From Nitrosomonas sp. (lineage in GTDB: Bacteria > Pseudomonadota > Gammaproteobacteria > Burkholderiales > Nitrosomonadaceae): a stretch of DNA of 62,711 nt. A program made the position numbers and the translations under genes. The DNA lies in the NCBI GenBank assembly GCA_008015565.1, contig SSFV01000066.1:1-62711 (forward strand), written 5' to 3'. Shown here piece after piece: positions 43,854 through 53,390 of this stretch. Positions within the stretch are counted from its first letter, which is position 1. Each line of letters opens with the position of its first letter. The notes under the pieces are model-generated. The model made no database searches, was not told the DNA's origin, and saw only the letters and a list, made by a program, of their open reading frames with translations.

Positions 43854-44624
43854 ATGCACAAGTATTTTATAAAAGAATTAATGTTAACTATCGGATTGAT
43901 AGCAATATTCCTTGCTTCCACTACGGCAATAGCGAGTAGTTTGGAGAATTTAGCAAAATCACTTGCCAAAATCAGAGGCGAAGTCGAAACGTTACAAACG
44001 CAACTGGATACTGAAAAAGAAAAACATAGTAGCAGAATGGCGGCACTCAGTTCGCAATTGGCGGATTTGAGTGTGGAGGAAAGAAGGCAAAAACTGAGCA
44101 TTGAAAAGCTGCAGCATTCCATAGAAAAATTGGGTACCGCTACCAAAGAGGCGGAACAATCCGGTGAGAGCCTGAAACCAATCTTATTGGCAGCCTTAAG
44201 TGATTATAAGCGCCATATTCAGAGTGGTTTTCCATTCAAAATGGAAGATCGCATCAAAGCCATCGATGATTTGGAAAATAATATTACCAATCAGCAAATT
44301 GATCCGCATAAAGCCATTAATCAAGCCTGGTCATTAATTGAAGATGAAATTCGCTTAAGCAAGGAAAATGGGATTTACCAGCAAACCATTCCATTAAACG
44401 GGGAAAAAGTGCTGGTGGATATCGCCAAGCTGGGTACGGTATTTCTCTATTTTCAAAGCCGTGACAATCAAGCTGGCATGGCCAAACGAACAGCCGATGG
44501 GAATTGGATATACGAGCTTGTCGACAACACCGCGGATAAGGAGCGTATTAAGAATTTATTCGATTCCTTGAAAAAGCAAATTCGCCAGGGCTATTTTGAA
44601 TTACCGAATCCATTAAAAAAATGA
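43854..44624 (+). CDS. DUF3450-type periplasmic coiled-coil protein of a TonB2-like system
   Basis: 256 residues. Export signal (TIGLIAIFLASTTAIASS), then a long coiled coil (about 28-100: SLENLAKSLAKIRGEVETLQTQLDTE), then a compact C-terminal domain (EDRIKAIDDLENN, GEKVLVDIAKLGTVFLYFQSRDNQ). The layout and neighbourhood match DUF3450 proteins that precede TtpC in TonB2-type clusters. I chose the ATG at 43854 over a TTG at 43845. Its stop overlaps the start of the next gene (ATGA). It probably links the energiser complex in the periplasm, which is inferred. Confidence 0.8.
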   Translation: MHKYFIKELMLTIGLIAIFLASTTAIASSLENLAKSLAKIRGEVETLQTQLDTEKEKHSSRMAALSSQLADLSVEERRQKLSIEKLQHSIEKLGTATKEAEQSGESLKPILLAALSDYKRHIQSGFPFKMEDRIKAIDDLENNITNQQIDPHKAINQAWSLIEDEIRLSKENGIYQQTIPLNGEKVLVDIAKLGTVFLYFQSRDNQAGMAKRTADGNWIYELVDNTADKERIKNLFDSLKKQIRQGYFELPNPLKK

Positions 44625-46111
44625 AAAAAGCTGTATTGATTGTAGTGTTGCTGGCAATGGCCGGCCTAGTTTATGCCCAAGAAAACAAAACCTCTGTGAC
44701 CTCGGAACAGGCGCCGGTTACAACACCTGGAGAAAAACCCGCAAATCCTTCAGCAAAAAAACAAAATTCGGCTAAGCAGGAAGCGGCAAATTTGGAAACT
44801 GCCTATAAAAGGGAATTTGCTTTCTTGGAAGCACAGAAACGGGAATTACTTGAACGCTTGAAAAGTTATCAGGGCACTGCTAACCGTGATGAACAAGCGC
44901 TCAGCAGCAGAATTAACGTACTGGAGCGTGGTTCTGTGGAGCGTTCGGCAAAAATTGATCAGCTTACACTGCAGTTGACGGAAACAGAGCGCAAGGACGC
45001 TGCTGTGACCGAGCGTAGCGACACTTTGGAAATGACTTACTTGCAAGCGGAAGCAACGCTGAAAAATCACGATATCGAGATGCCTGCCGCCATTAAAGAA
45101 GAAAAAGACAACGATCCGGTTAAAGTTGATTTTTTATTTAAGCATGCATTGTTACTGCTTCAAAACCTCGGGGCGATCCAGACAAAACCAGGCAGTTTCT
45201 TTCTTGAGAATGGCAAGCAAGCACAAGGAAATATCATTTATTTAGGCAATATCGCAGCTTATGGTATCAGCGCAGAAGGCAGCGGCAGCCTGGTACCTGC
45301 TGGCGGTGGCGATTTCAAGGTATGGAAAAACGCCGGTAGCGATAGTGCTGCAGCTTTTAGCAAGAACCAGCAGCCGGAAACATTGCAATTATTTTTATTT
45401 GAATCGCGCACACAGGCTGTTGATGAAACGCCGGAACAAACAATCGTGCAGCATATCGACTCGGGAGGACCGATCGGCTGGGTGATCGTAATACTGGGCA
45501 CAATAGCCGCAATGCTTATCTTAATCCGGATTTATTTATTGCGCTCGAATAGCAGCAATACTCAGCAATTGTCTGACCGGATCATCGTCCAGCTTGCTGA
45601 CGACGATCTGGATGCAGCTAAAAAGAATTGCGAACAGACTTCTTCCGCTATTGGCCGTGTTCTATTGTATACCTTGCGTCATCTGAAAGATGACAGGGAT
45701 CATATGGAAGGCATTGTTTACGAGGCGATTTTACAAGAATCTGGTCCGCTGGATCGATTTGGTCCGGCCATTCTGGTGATCGCAACCGTTGCGCCGCTAC
45801 TCGGTTTGCTGGGAACAGTGACCGGCATGATTGAAACATTTGACATGATCACCCAATTTGGCACGGGCGACCCCAAATTATTATCCGAAGGCATTGCCAT
45901 TGCACTGGTAACCACCGAACTGGGCTTAATTGTCGCCATTCCGGCATTACTGCTAGGTTCCTTATTATCTGCTTGGGCGAGAAATATTAAACGCGACATG
46001 GAGTATTCGGCGCTGAGAATCATTAACGTTTTTCTGGGTGGCGGGCATGAGCAGGATGAGACAGCCATGCTTGCGATGAACAATAACGCCTTAGTGATGC
46101 AGGGCGCGTGA
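44621..46111 (+). CDS. TtpC-like MotA/TolQ/ExbB proton-channel protein with periplasmic coiled coil
   Basis: 496 residues. Signal peptide (MKKAVLIVVLLAMAGLVYA), a coiled-coil region (about 45-160), a periplasmic domain with GNIIYLGNIAAYGISAEGSG, and a membrane helix at about 285-305 (WVIVILGTIAAMLILIRIY). The C-terminal ExbB-family domain has VIATVAPLLGLLGTVTGMIETF and IAIALVTTELGLIVAIPALLLG. This is the TtpC architecture of Vibrio-type TonB2 systems, where it is required alongside ExbB2/ExbD2. Followed one base later by exbB. Confidence 0.85.
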   Translation: MKKAVLIVVLLAMAGLVYAQENKTSVTSEQAPVTTPGEKPANPSAKKQNSAKQEAANLETAYKREFAFLEAQKRELLERLKSYQGTANRDEQALSSRINVLERGSVERSAKIDQLTLQLTETERKDAAVTERSDTLEMTYLQAEATLKNHDIEMPAAIKEEKDNDPVKVDFLFKHALLLLQNLGAIQTKPGSFFLENGKQAQGNIIYLGNIAAYGISAEGSGSLVPAGGGDFKVWKNAGSDSAAAFSKNQQPETLQLFLFESRTQAVDETPEQTIVQHIDSGGPIGWVIVILGTIAAMLILIRIYLLRSNSSNTQQLSDRIIVQLADDDLDAAKKNCEQTSSAIGRVLLYTLRHLKDDRDHMEGIVYEAILQESGPLDRFGPAILVIATVAPLLGLLGTVTGMIETFDMITQFGTGDPKLLSEGIAIALVTTELGLIVAIPALLLGSLLSAWARNIKRDMEYSALRIINVFLGGGHEQDETAMLAMNNNALVMQGA

Positions 46112-46112
46112 C

Positions 46113-46727
46113 ATGAGTACTTCGCAAATAGTCATTTGGATCAACGAGCTGTTTGTGGCAGGCGGGGCTGTGATGACGCCACTGATGCTATGCACGGTGT
46201 TACTTTGGTACGGTGTGGGGTACCGCTTCTGGATTATGAAAGAACCCAAATTGATGGGGGTGCGCGATATGCTGAAATACTATCAGCATGATGCTGATAA
46301 ACCCGCAAGAAACATCGTGGCACGAGCAATTAAACAAGGGATTGAAATAAAAAAGAAACGTGTTCGAAACCTGCGGCGCCATCTAGACGAAGCTTTTTAC
46401 GATTATGAGCGCGAAATCATAAAATTTTCTTCGCTCGTTCGTGTGATTGTTCTTATTGCCCCTTTATTAGGCTTACTGGGCACCGTGTCTGGAATGATTG
46501 AAACATTTCGCTCGCTATCGACCATGACACTGCATTCACAAACCGGCGGCATTGCCGGCGGTATTGCGGAAGCTTTATTTACTACTCAGATGGGACTGAC
46601 CGTGGCAGTTCCGGGTCTGCTGGCGCATAGCATGCTGAACCGCAAGCAGCAGCAGATCGAACAAGATTTAACGCAAGTCAAAGATTTGTTGTGCCACCAA
46701 ACAGAATTGACCATTAACGGGAAATGA
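46113..46727 (+). CDS. exbB: ExbB-type proton channel protein
   Basis: 204 residues with three membrane segments: about 15-40 (AVMTPLMLCTVLLWYGVGYRF), 110-130 (VIVLIAPLLGLLGTVSGMIETF) and 155-175 (FTTQMGLTVAVPGLLAHSML). The APLLGLLGTVSGMI block is the proton-channel signature of the MotA/TolQ/ExbB family. With ExbD it converts proton motive force to TonB motion. It is the short ExbB2 type. It starts 1 base after the previous stop. Confidence 0.92.
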   Translation: MSTSQIVIWINELFVAGGAVMTPLMLCTVLLWYGVGYRFWIMKEPKLMGVRDMLKYYQHDADKPARNIVARAIKQGIEIKKKRVRNLRRHLDEAFYDYEREIIKFSSLVRVIVLIAPLLGLLGTVSGMIETFRSLSTMTLHSQTGGIAGGIAEALFTTQMGLTVAVPGLLAHSMLNRKQQQIEQDLTQVKDLLCHQTELTINGK

Positions 46728-46733
46728 TTTGCT

Positions 46734-47138
46734 ATGAGACATAACGAGCCTGCTGAACCTGAAGCCACCATCGATATGGCACCTTTGATTGATATGGTTT
46801 TCATCTTATTAATCTTTTTCATGGTGACTACGACTTTTGTCAAAGACATGAAGCTCGATTTGGAGCGGCCCAAGGCAAGCAGTGCGGTTACAGCGTCAAG
46901 TAAAGCAATCCGCCTGTTTATTGACCGCAATGGAGACACCTACTTGGATGGTGAGTTAATACGCGTATGGTTGATACAAAGCAAACTGCGCGATTTGCTC
47001 AGCACCGCCTCCAGCAAAGTGGTTTTGGTGGTAACAGATGAAGGGGTGCCAGCCGGAAAACTGGTTGAAGTGGTCGATCAGGCTCGTCTGGCAGGTTCAG
47101 AAAGTGTAGGCGTTGCAACTAAAAAAGAAGCGGGGTAA
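46734..47138 (+). CDS. exbD: ExbD-type protein
   Basis: 134 residues. A single N-terminal membrane helix preceded by ATIDMAPLIDMVFILLIFFMV. The Asp in LIDMVF is the conserved proton-path residue of ExbD/TolR. The periplasmic part ends in VLVVTDEGVPAGKLVEVVDQARLAGSESVGVAT, the usual ExbD fold. It lies 6 bases after exbB and 4 bases before tonB. Confidence 0.93.
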   Translation: MRHNEPAEPEATIDMAPLIDMVFILLIFFMVTTTFVKDMKLDLERPKASSAVTASSKAIRLFIDRNGDTYLDGELIRVWLIQSKLRDLLSTASSKVVLVVTDEGVPAGKLVEVVDQARLAGSESVGVATKKEAG

Positions 47139-47142
47139 GAAA

Positions 47143-47778
47143 ATGGAAAAAATTAAATGGCAGCAGCATATGGCGGGGGCGATATCCATGGTGTTTGGTT
47201 TGATATTGGTCTTCGGTTTGATTTTGTGGATGAATCACTACATGGGAAAAATTGAAAAATCACCGCCACAAGAAGTAACCGAAATCAGCATGACAAAGGA
47301 AATCAAGCAGGAACCCAAAAAGGAAATCAGGAAACCGGAACCGAAGAAACAGGTAGCCCGGCCACAAGCACCCGCGCCATTCAAAGGCCTTGATACCGCT
47401 TTATCGGGTATCGACCTGGGGTTGTTGGGCTTGGATAATGGCCAGCGCGATATCGATGACAGCCTGTTAGGTAAAACAGGTAACGCCGTCATGACAGCGG
47501 ATCTGGTGGATGTGCCGCCGAAACCGGTTACAAGAGGATCCTTTAAATACCCTTCAAGCGCAAAAAGAAATGGCATCAAGGGTTATGTTGTTTTATCCGT
47601 GCTAGTCGAAACGGATGGTTCGGTCAATCAGGTACAAGTCCTGGAATCGAATCCAACCGGAATTTTCGATGCCGCTGCCTTGCAAGGCATCCGCTCCTGG
47701 CATTTCGAACCGGCAAAATATAAAGGGGAAACCGTCAAAGTGTGGGCAAAGCAGAAGATCCGCTTTGATCTGTCTTGA
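47143..47778 (+). CDS. tonB: TonB protein
   Basis: 211 residues from the ATG at 47143; an upstream in-frame start at 47113 lies inside exbD and is rejected. One membrane anchor (MAGAISMVFGLILVFGLILW), a Lys/Pro/Glu-rich spacer (about 45-80), and a C-terminal TonB domain (about 130-211) with FKYPSSAKRNGIKGYVVLSVLVETDGSVNQVQVLESNP and AALQGIRSWHFEPAKYKG. The spacer is short, as in TonB2 proteins. It spans the periplasm and docks on the TonB box of receptors. Confidence 0.92.
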   Translation: MEKIKWQQHMAGAISMVFGLILVFGLILWMNHYMGKIEKSPPQEVTEISMTKEIKQEPKKEIRKPEPKKQVARPQAPAPFKGLDTALSGIDLGLLGLDNGQRDIDDSLLGKTGNAVMTADLVDVPPKPVTRGSFKYPSSAKRNGIKGYVVLSVLVETDGSVNQVQVLESNPTGIFDAAALQGIRSWHFEPAKYKGETVKVWAKQKIRFDLS

Positions 47779-47809
47779 GGTTTTCGTTTAGCTTAATTAT
47801 CTCAATACA

Positions 47810-48979
47810 ATGAAGCAACTGCTAACAAAATCAATCTATTATGTCATGGTTGCTGTAATGTTAGGGTGTTGTAGCCAGATTGCATGGACAGCGGAAAATA
47901 AAGCGCAAACGGCAGACTTTCTCGAACTGGCTGCCATCATGTTAAAAGATGGTCATAACGATCGCGCATTACTGGCATTGCAGAGCGTTGATCTGGAGAA
48001 TAAAAAAACTGACTTGGCGCGTTTTTACACGTTGCAGGGTTTAGCTTACATGGGATTGAACGACCTTGAGGCTGCAAAAGACAGCCTTTTGCAAGCTGTC
48101 AAAAATGGGCAAAAAGATCAGGCGATTTATATCTATCTGGCGCAAACTCATTTTGGCCTGAAAGATTATAAACAGGCCATCGATTCGATAAATAAAGCAG
48201 GGAATCTCGTTAGCAAGGATGCAGCCTTGATCAGTTTAAAAGCGGAATCCTACTGGCATCTAAAAAATGCTGAGGCGGCCATCAATGCGTTAAATGAAGG
48301 GCAAAATACCTTTCCCGCCGATTATCGTTTTATCAAACGCAAAGTCTTTTATTTCGTGGAACTGGGGCTCTATCAAGAAGCCGTCCGGCTTGGCCGGGAA
48401 TTTTTGCACCGCTCCAAAGCGGCTGCAGCCGATTATATTGCTTTGGGAAATGCGCTCAGGCTGAGTAAAGAATATCAAGAAGCACTCAACATTTTAGAAG
48501 TTGCACGGCTGCAATTTCCTCATGATGAGATGGTAGCAAAGCTGTTGGCGCATACTTACCTGGACCAAGGGAAATTAAACGCGGCGGCGTTCATTCTTGA
48601 ACAAGCCGCATTACTGAATCCTAATCTGCAAGCTGAAGCCGCAGAACTTTACCGGCGTGCGGGAAGATTTCATAAGGCATTGACGCTGAATGAAAGCATT
48701 AGCGATCAGAAAGTGAAATTAAAACAGCGATTATCCATTTTACTGGCATTAAAGCAGTTTGAGCGGGCGGCCAATATGGAGTCGAGTTTATATCGCACCG
48801 GTTTGCTGGAAGATCAAGATGTACGTTATGCATTGGCCTACGCGTTATTTTCAAGCCGCCGCTTTCCTGCAGCCAGCAAGCACTTGGATCATTTAACCAA
48901 TGCCGAGCTGTTTAGAAAGGGAACCGAATTGCGCCGTCTGATGGAGGTTTGTAAAAACGAACCATGGCAATGCACCTGA
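47810..48979 (+). CDS. Exported tetratricopeptide-repeat protein of the TonB2-like operon
   Basis: 389 residues. Hydrophobic export signal (SIYYVMVAVMLGCCSQIAWTA; the CC could also be a lipidation site). At least five TPR-like helix pairs follow: ARFYTLQGLAYMGLNDLEAAKDSLLQAV, IYIYLAQTHFGLKDYKQAIDSINKA, DYIALGNALRLSKEYQEALNILEVA and KLLAHTYLDQGKLNAAAFILEQAA. A TPR gene is a regular last member of TtpC/TonB2 operons. The receptor gene follows after 166 bases that show no gene and no clear PhoB box. Confidence 0.82.
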   Translation: MKQLLTKSIYYVMVAVMLGCCSQIAWTAENKAQTADFLELAAIMLKDGHNDRALLALQSVDLENKKTDLARFYTLQGLAYMGLNDLEAAKDSLLQAVKNGQKDQAIYIYLAQTHFGLKDYKQAIDSINKAGNLVSKDAALISLKAESYWHLKNAEAAINALNEGQNTFPADYRFIKRKVFYFVELGLYQEAVRLGREFLHRSKAAAADYIALGNALRLSKEYQEALNILEVARLQFPHDEMVAKLLAHTYLDQGKLNAAAFILEQAALLNPNLQAEAAELYRRAGRFHKALTLNESISDQKVKLKQRLSILLALKQFERAANMESSLYRTGLLEDQDVRYALAYALFSSRRFPAASKHLDHLTNAELFRKGTELRRLMEVCKNEPWQCT

Positions 48980-49145
48980 TATGGACACCATTAGCTTTTG
49001 CTAATTCTGATCTCAATACATTAACTGCTGCATTGCCTTTTATGCAACCTTAATAACACGCCTGCCTAGAACATTTAATTAAATAACTAAAAATAAACTC
49101 TACGAGCACATGCAATGCGGGTAGAGAAGGGGCTTGATACGCCAA

Positions 49146-52100
49146 ATGAACGCTGATTTCCACATTATTTTTAAGTCTTGCGCTTTATTCATAAGCCAAT
49201 CCAGAATATTTACCATGCTTGCTATCGTTCTGGTTGCTTTGGCAAGCCCCGCCGTTTGGGCCGATGATGAAAAAGCGGAATTTTCCCTGCATTTGTTTCA
49301 AGAAGGATTGCCCATAGCCGATGCCGAATTGCTTATCAGCAGCGAATCCTTTGACAAATCGACTGCAAAATTGATTTTTGAGGCGATACCTGCAACTTAT
49401 ACTTGGAAAGCCGGCGATGCGCCGCTTAAAACAAATGCAAATGGGAGCATTGCCGGAAAATTACCTGCCGGCATTTACCAATTCACTATCAAAACCGGCA
49501 CGCGGGAATTTATGTTTGATTTGCCATTACGTCCTGCGGAAAATGCGCAAATTCTGGTGACTTTTTTCCCTAACAAGAAAAAACCGCTGCTAAATATTGA
49601 AAGCTCCATAGCGGGCACGATGGCAGGTGCGGATGCCGATAAGACACTTTCGCCAGATCAAGGCGAGGGATCAATCAAAGTCCGGGTTTTATCTGCGGAA
49701 ACCGGCAAACCCATCAAAGATGCGCAAGTTTTTTTAAGCGGATCAAAACAAAAATTAAGAACCGATGAACAAGGCCAAGTGACAGCAACGGTACCTGCCG
49801 GCCGTTACAGCGTCTCATTGTTGCACAATGCTTATAGCAGTCAAACACAAGATGAAGTCGACATCAAGAATGCTCAGACCACCGATCTGAGTTTCAAACT
49901 CACACCGGCAGGTGTCGAATTGGCCGAATATGTCGTTTTAGAACCGCATCTTGCCGGTACTGTCGCATCGGTCATCGAAGAACAGCGTACTGCAACATCC
50001 GTATCGACAGTTTTAGGTGCGGAACAATTCAGCCGCGCGGGCGATAGCGATGCAGCCAGCGCGCTGCGCAGAGCTTCCGGGCTAACATTGGTTGGCGGCC
50101 AGTATATTTTTATCCGTGGCTTGGGGGAACGATTTTCTACCACCCTGGTGAATGGCGCAGCGGTTCCAAGTCCGGATCCCACCCGGCGTGTAGTGCCGAT
50201 GGATCTGTTTCCAACCAATATTCTCGAAAGCGTATTGGTGCAAAAAACTTATTCTCCGGATCGCCAAGCGGAGTTTGCTGGGGGTACGGTGGAATTGCGC
50301 ACGCGCGGCATTCCCGATGCATTCTTTTTCAATTTGAACTTGCAAACAGGCGTCAATGATAATACTACTTTTCAGGATGGCCTGACATACAAAGGCGGAG
50401 GTGCAGATTTTACCAGTTACGATGATGGCGCACGGGCACTGCCGGACTCACTCTCCGATGTCATCAGAGATGGAAATTTGCAACCGGCTTCAGCTTTCAA
50501 TCCCAATGGCGTGACGCCCGGACAGCTTGAAAGACTTGGTGAGAATTTATCGGGGGTATGGGACGTAAATCGCAATAAACGCGGCCCGGATACCGGTTTT
50601 CAGGCATCAATGGGGGATAGCTTTTCTTATGGTGATTTCAGATTAGGTTATATCACCGCAGCCGGCTGGAAGCAGGAATTCAGAAAACAAAATGAAGTTA
50701 ATCGTGAATTCAGTGCGACCAGAGCCGGTCTTGATGAAATTCAAAATTGGGATGTGCAACGATCATTACGTGAAATTGCTGTAACGGGTTATGCAGCTAC
50801 GGAACTCGAATACAAAGATTCTCACCGGCTATTTGCAAAAACAATGTTTCTGCGTCAGTCAATCGACGAAGCCAGGATTACTCAAGGTACGACTGATGCG
50901 GAGACGACCGATGTACGTAGAACGCGGCTGAGGTTTTTTTCAAATCAATTATTGATGAATCAGTTTGGTGGCGAGCATCGGCTCGATTGGTTGAAAGATT
51001 TATCAATTAACTGGCTTTATACCGATGCTACGGCCAACCGGGATGAACCTAAAACAAGGGATTACCGCTATGATCTTGATGCAAGAAATAACAATTATAT
51101 TTTTTCTCAACGAGTGGATAGTAACTTGATTACTTATGCCGATCTTATCGACAAAGATCGAAGTTGGCGGTTGGATGGAAAAATGCCTGTAGATTTGACG
51201 TTGTTCCATAAACTGACGCTTAGCGGCGGTTTTATCAGTCAGGCTAAAAATAGAGATGCCAGTGCACAACGATTTAGTTACTTTCGATTCGGGCCTGATG
51301 CTTCGAATTCCCAAGTATATTCACTTCCATCTGTTGAAAGTATTTTACAGCCTCAATTTATCGGCGCAAACGGATATCAACTTCGCGATGTGACTCGTTT
51401 GAGCGATCAGTATACCGCTTCACAAAATCTATTCGCTTATTACGGAAAATTGGATTTATTGTCATATGATCGAGTCAATATCACAGGCGGTTTACGTTGG
51501 GAGGATAATGATCAGAAAGTCAATACCTTTTTGAATGGCTTGCCAACAACTGCGCGGTTAAATCGAATCGATATGTTACCTTCGGTGGTCGCAACATTTT
51601 TTATTACGGATAAGCAGCAATTACGTGCCGGTTTTAGTCAAACCCTATCGCGGCCTGATTTCAGGGAACTTTCATCCGCGCCGTTTTTTGATATGAATAC
51701 CAATCAGGAGACCGTCGGTAATCCGCTATTGAAACAAACAGCCATTACCAACTGGGATTTGCGTTGGGAATATTATTTGTCACCAACTGAAAATATTTTT
51801 GCCGGTTTCTTTTGGAAAGATCTAACCAATCCTATCGAATTAGTCGCCCAACCCGGTACCGGTGCCCTGAATACATACCAGAACGTCGATACAGCAACGG
51901 TTTACGGATTTGAATGGGAGGTATTGAAAAAACTTGATTTTGTACATCCGACTTTGCAGAATTTTTATATCGGGGGTAATTATACGTGGTCTCAATCCAA
52001 TGTAGAGTTGACTGCGCAAAACCTCATCGCACAAACTACCAATAATCGGCCATTGCAAGGACACTCCGAACATATCGTTAATTTTCAATTAGGCTATGAC

Positions 52101-52373
52101 AATCCAAAATGGAAAACTCAAGCTACCCTGTTATATAACGTGTCTAGTGAGCGTATTGTTGCGGCTGGCAGACAGCAAATACCCGACAAATATGAACAGC
52201 CTTTCCATCAGCTCGATTTTGTATTCAGTCAGAATTTGTATAAAGGACTGTCAATGCAAGCTTCAGCACAAAATATATTGGACGACGATGTGCTCATTCT
52301 GCAAGGCGATGAAATAAGCCGTCAGTTCCGCCGCGGGCGATTTTTTAATCTGAGCGTGCGGTTGGCTTATTGA
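49146..52373 (+). CDS. TonB-dependent outer-membrane receptor with two N-terminal beta-sandwich domains
   Basis: About 1075 residues from the ATG at 49146; a TTG at 49134 is possible and has the closer ribosome site (AGAAGG). Signal ending SPAVWA. Two carboxypeptidase-regulatory-like domains follow (about 35-140, and 175-265: GSIKVRVLSAETGKPIKDAQVFLSG). The plug domain has QYIFIRGLGERFSTTLVNGAAVPSPDPTRRVVPMDLFP and TYSPDRQAEFAGGTVELRTRG. A beta barrel ends RGRFFNLSVRLAY with a C-terminal aromatic. It should import a ligand with energy from the TonB system encoded just upstream. The ligand is unknown; a phosphorus compound is inferred. Confidence 0.88.
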   Translation: MNADFHIIFKSCALFISQSRIFTMLAIVLVALASPAVWADDEKAEFSLHLFQEGLPIADAELLISSESFDKSTAKLIFEAIPATYTWKAGDAPLKTNANGSIAGKLPAGIYQFTIKTGTREFMFDLPLRPAENAQILVTFFPNKKKPLLNIESSIAGTMAGADADKTLSPDQGEGSIKVRVLSAETGKPIKDAQVFLSGSKQKLRTDEQGQVTATVPAGRYSVSLLHNAYSSQTQDEVDIKNAQTTDLSFKLTPAGVELAEYVVLEPHLAGTVASVIEEQRTATSVSTVLGAEQFSRAGDSDAASALRRASGLTLVGGQYIFIRGLGERFSTTLVNGAAVPSPDPTRRVVPMDLFPTNILESVLVQKTYSPDRQAEFAGGTVELRTRGIPDAFFFNLNLQTGVNDNTTFQDGLTYKGGGADFTSYDDGARALPDSLSDVIRDGNLQPASAFNPNGVTPGQLERLGENLSGVWDVNRNKRGPDTGFQASMGDSFSYGDFRLGYITAAGWKQEFRKQNEVNREFSATRAGLDEIQNWDVQRSLREIAVTGYAATELEYKDSHRLFAKTMFLRQSIDEARITQGTTDAETTDVRRTRLRFFSNQLLMNQFGGEHRLDWLKDLSINWLYTDATANRDEPKTRDYRYDLDARNNNYIFSQRVDSNLITYADLIDKDRSWRLDGKMPVDLTLFHKLTLSGGFISQAKNRDASAQRFSYFRFGPDASNSQVYSLPSVESILQPQFIGANGYQLRDVTRLSDQYTASQNLFAYYGKLDLLSYDRVNITGGLRWEDNDQKVNTFLNGLPTTARLNRIDMLPSVVATFFITDKQQLRAGFSQTLSRPDFRELSSAPFFDMNTNQETVGNPLLKQTAITNWDLRWEYYLSPTENIFAGFFWKDLTNPIELVAQPGTGALNTYQNVDTATVYGFEWEVLKKLDFVHPTLQNFYIGGNYTWSQSNVELTAQNLIAQTTNNRPLQGHSEHIVNFQLGYDNPKWKTQATLLYNVSSERIVAAGRQQIPDKYEQPFHQLDFVFSQNLYKGLSMQASAQNILDDDVLILQGDEISRQFRRGRFFNLSVRLAY

Positions 52374-52675
52374 TTAAATAATATCAATGTATTACTTCCC
52401 TTGTTTAATTTTCTGATTTATTTGAATAGAAAAGATTAATTCACCGAATCAGCAAGGCATCAGACCTATAGTACCCGGGAAGTTAGGCATGTCAATGAGA
52501 TAGCTGAGTTTCCCGTTACCAGACAATTTAGTAGCGCAACCAATTGATCATTGTTTCTTTAATTCACAGTTAATGCTGTTCACTTCTGTATTCAGCATCT
52601 ATTAATCCTCATCAGTATATCGTTGCGTCATCATCAGCATATCGCCGATGCCAGTCAGATAGAAAGGATGAGATC
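52374..52675. other. Intergenic stretch after the receptor gene
   Basis: About 300 bases. A 6-bp stem (ATTGAT/ATCAAT) at the receptor end, a weak CGGGAA/TTCCCG repeat further on, and a direct repeat TCATCAG.ATATCG just before the small exported protein gene. No gene and no convincing PhoB box. Confidence 0.35.
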
Positions 52676-52948
52676 GTGAAAAAAATTATAATTCTTATGC
52701 TCGCGGTTATATTGTTGTGCGGATTCCGGGCGCCAAATGGCGAAATCATCGTGAAAGGAGATTTTGTCGATAAATTAATCAGTAACATGGGGAAACCGCA
52801 CGTAAAAATAAATCTAGGATCAATCTATAACGCTGCCGGCGGCTTTATTATGCAACGGGAAATGTGGGTTTATCGCGTCGATGATTACAATTACCGCTTT
52901 ACCATTATTAATGGGCAAATTGTTCACGATCATTGGTCAAGATTCTAA
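52676..52948 (+). CDS. Small exported protein, resembles DUF2845
   Basis: 90 residues from a GTG with AAAGGATGAG just upstream. A signal peptide (KIIILMLAVILLCGF) is followed by a small domain with RAPNGEIIVKGDFVDKLISNMGKPH and a C-terminal VYRVDDYNYRFTIINGQIVHD. The pattern (an early element after cleavage, a GxP turn, and W.Y......F.NG.I) resembles DUF2845 periplasmic proteins, but the two Cys usual there are missing. Function unknown. Confidence 0.6.
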   Translation: MKKIIILMLAVILLCGFRAPNGEIIVKGDFVDKLISNMGKPHVKINLGSIYNAAGGFIMQREMWVYRVDDYNYRFTIINGQIVHDHWSRF

Positions 52949-53390
52949 TTAATATTTGGCGGGTAGTGTCGTTCGAGGCGATATGAAAAAATGTCCTCAT
53001 GAATGTGCGGTAATGGATTGAAAGAAGAAGAGGCTAATCCAAATTTGTAAGTGATGGTTTGTAGAAAATGATCGTTGGAAATTTGAATCAGATTTGCTCC
53101 GCAATATTGGCATAACCGATATAGAATATTCAAGATATAAAGCTGCTGCCATATATTAGTAACGATACCTTGTTATAGTGCTTCGTGTCTGAAACCGAGT
53201 TGACATTAGATACCAGCAGCTGATTTATACCATGAAATTTTATGACAACAATTTTAAAACTTTAACCAGGTTTTAAGATTAATTTCCCAGGAAATAAGCC
53301 GCGCAGTATTCGTTAGTCATAAAAATAGTGCAGGCTTTCTGTATTAACTTAACATGTTAATTTTTAATAATAATAACGGAGATAATGAAA
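52949..53390. other. Intergenic stretch upstream of the short RTX gene
   Basis: About 440 bases with no credible gene. A possible promoter TTGACA (about 53201) with TTTATA 18 bases later. A single half-site TTGTCAT on the minus strand near 53235 lacks a partner. A 62-codon minus-strand frame at 52945-53133 has no ribosome site and is not called. Confidence 0.35.

Noticed and set aside
52945..53133. 62-codon minus-strand frame after the small exported protein gene
   Set aside because: No ribosome site, no recognisable domain, and it starts and ends in intergenic DNA.
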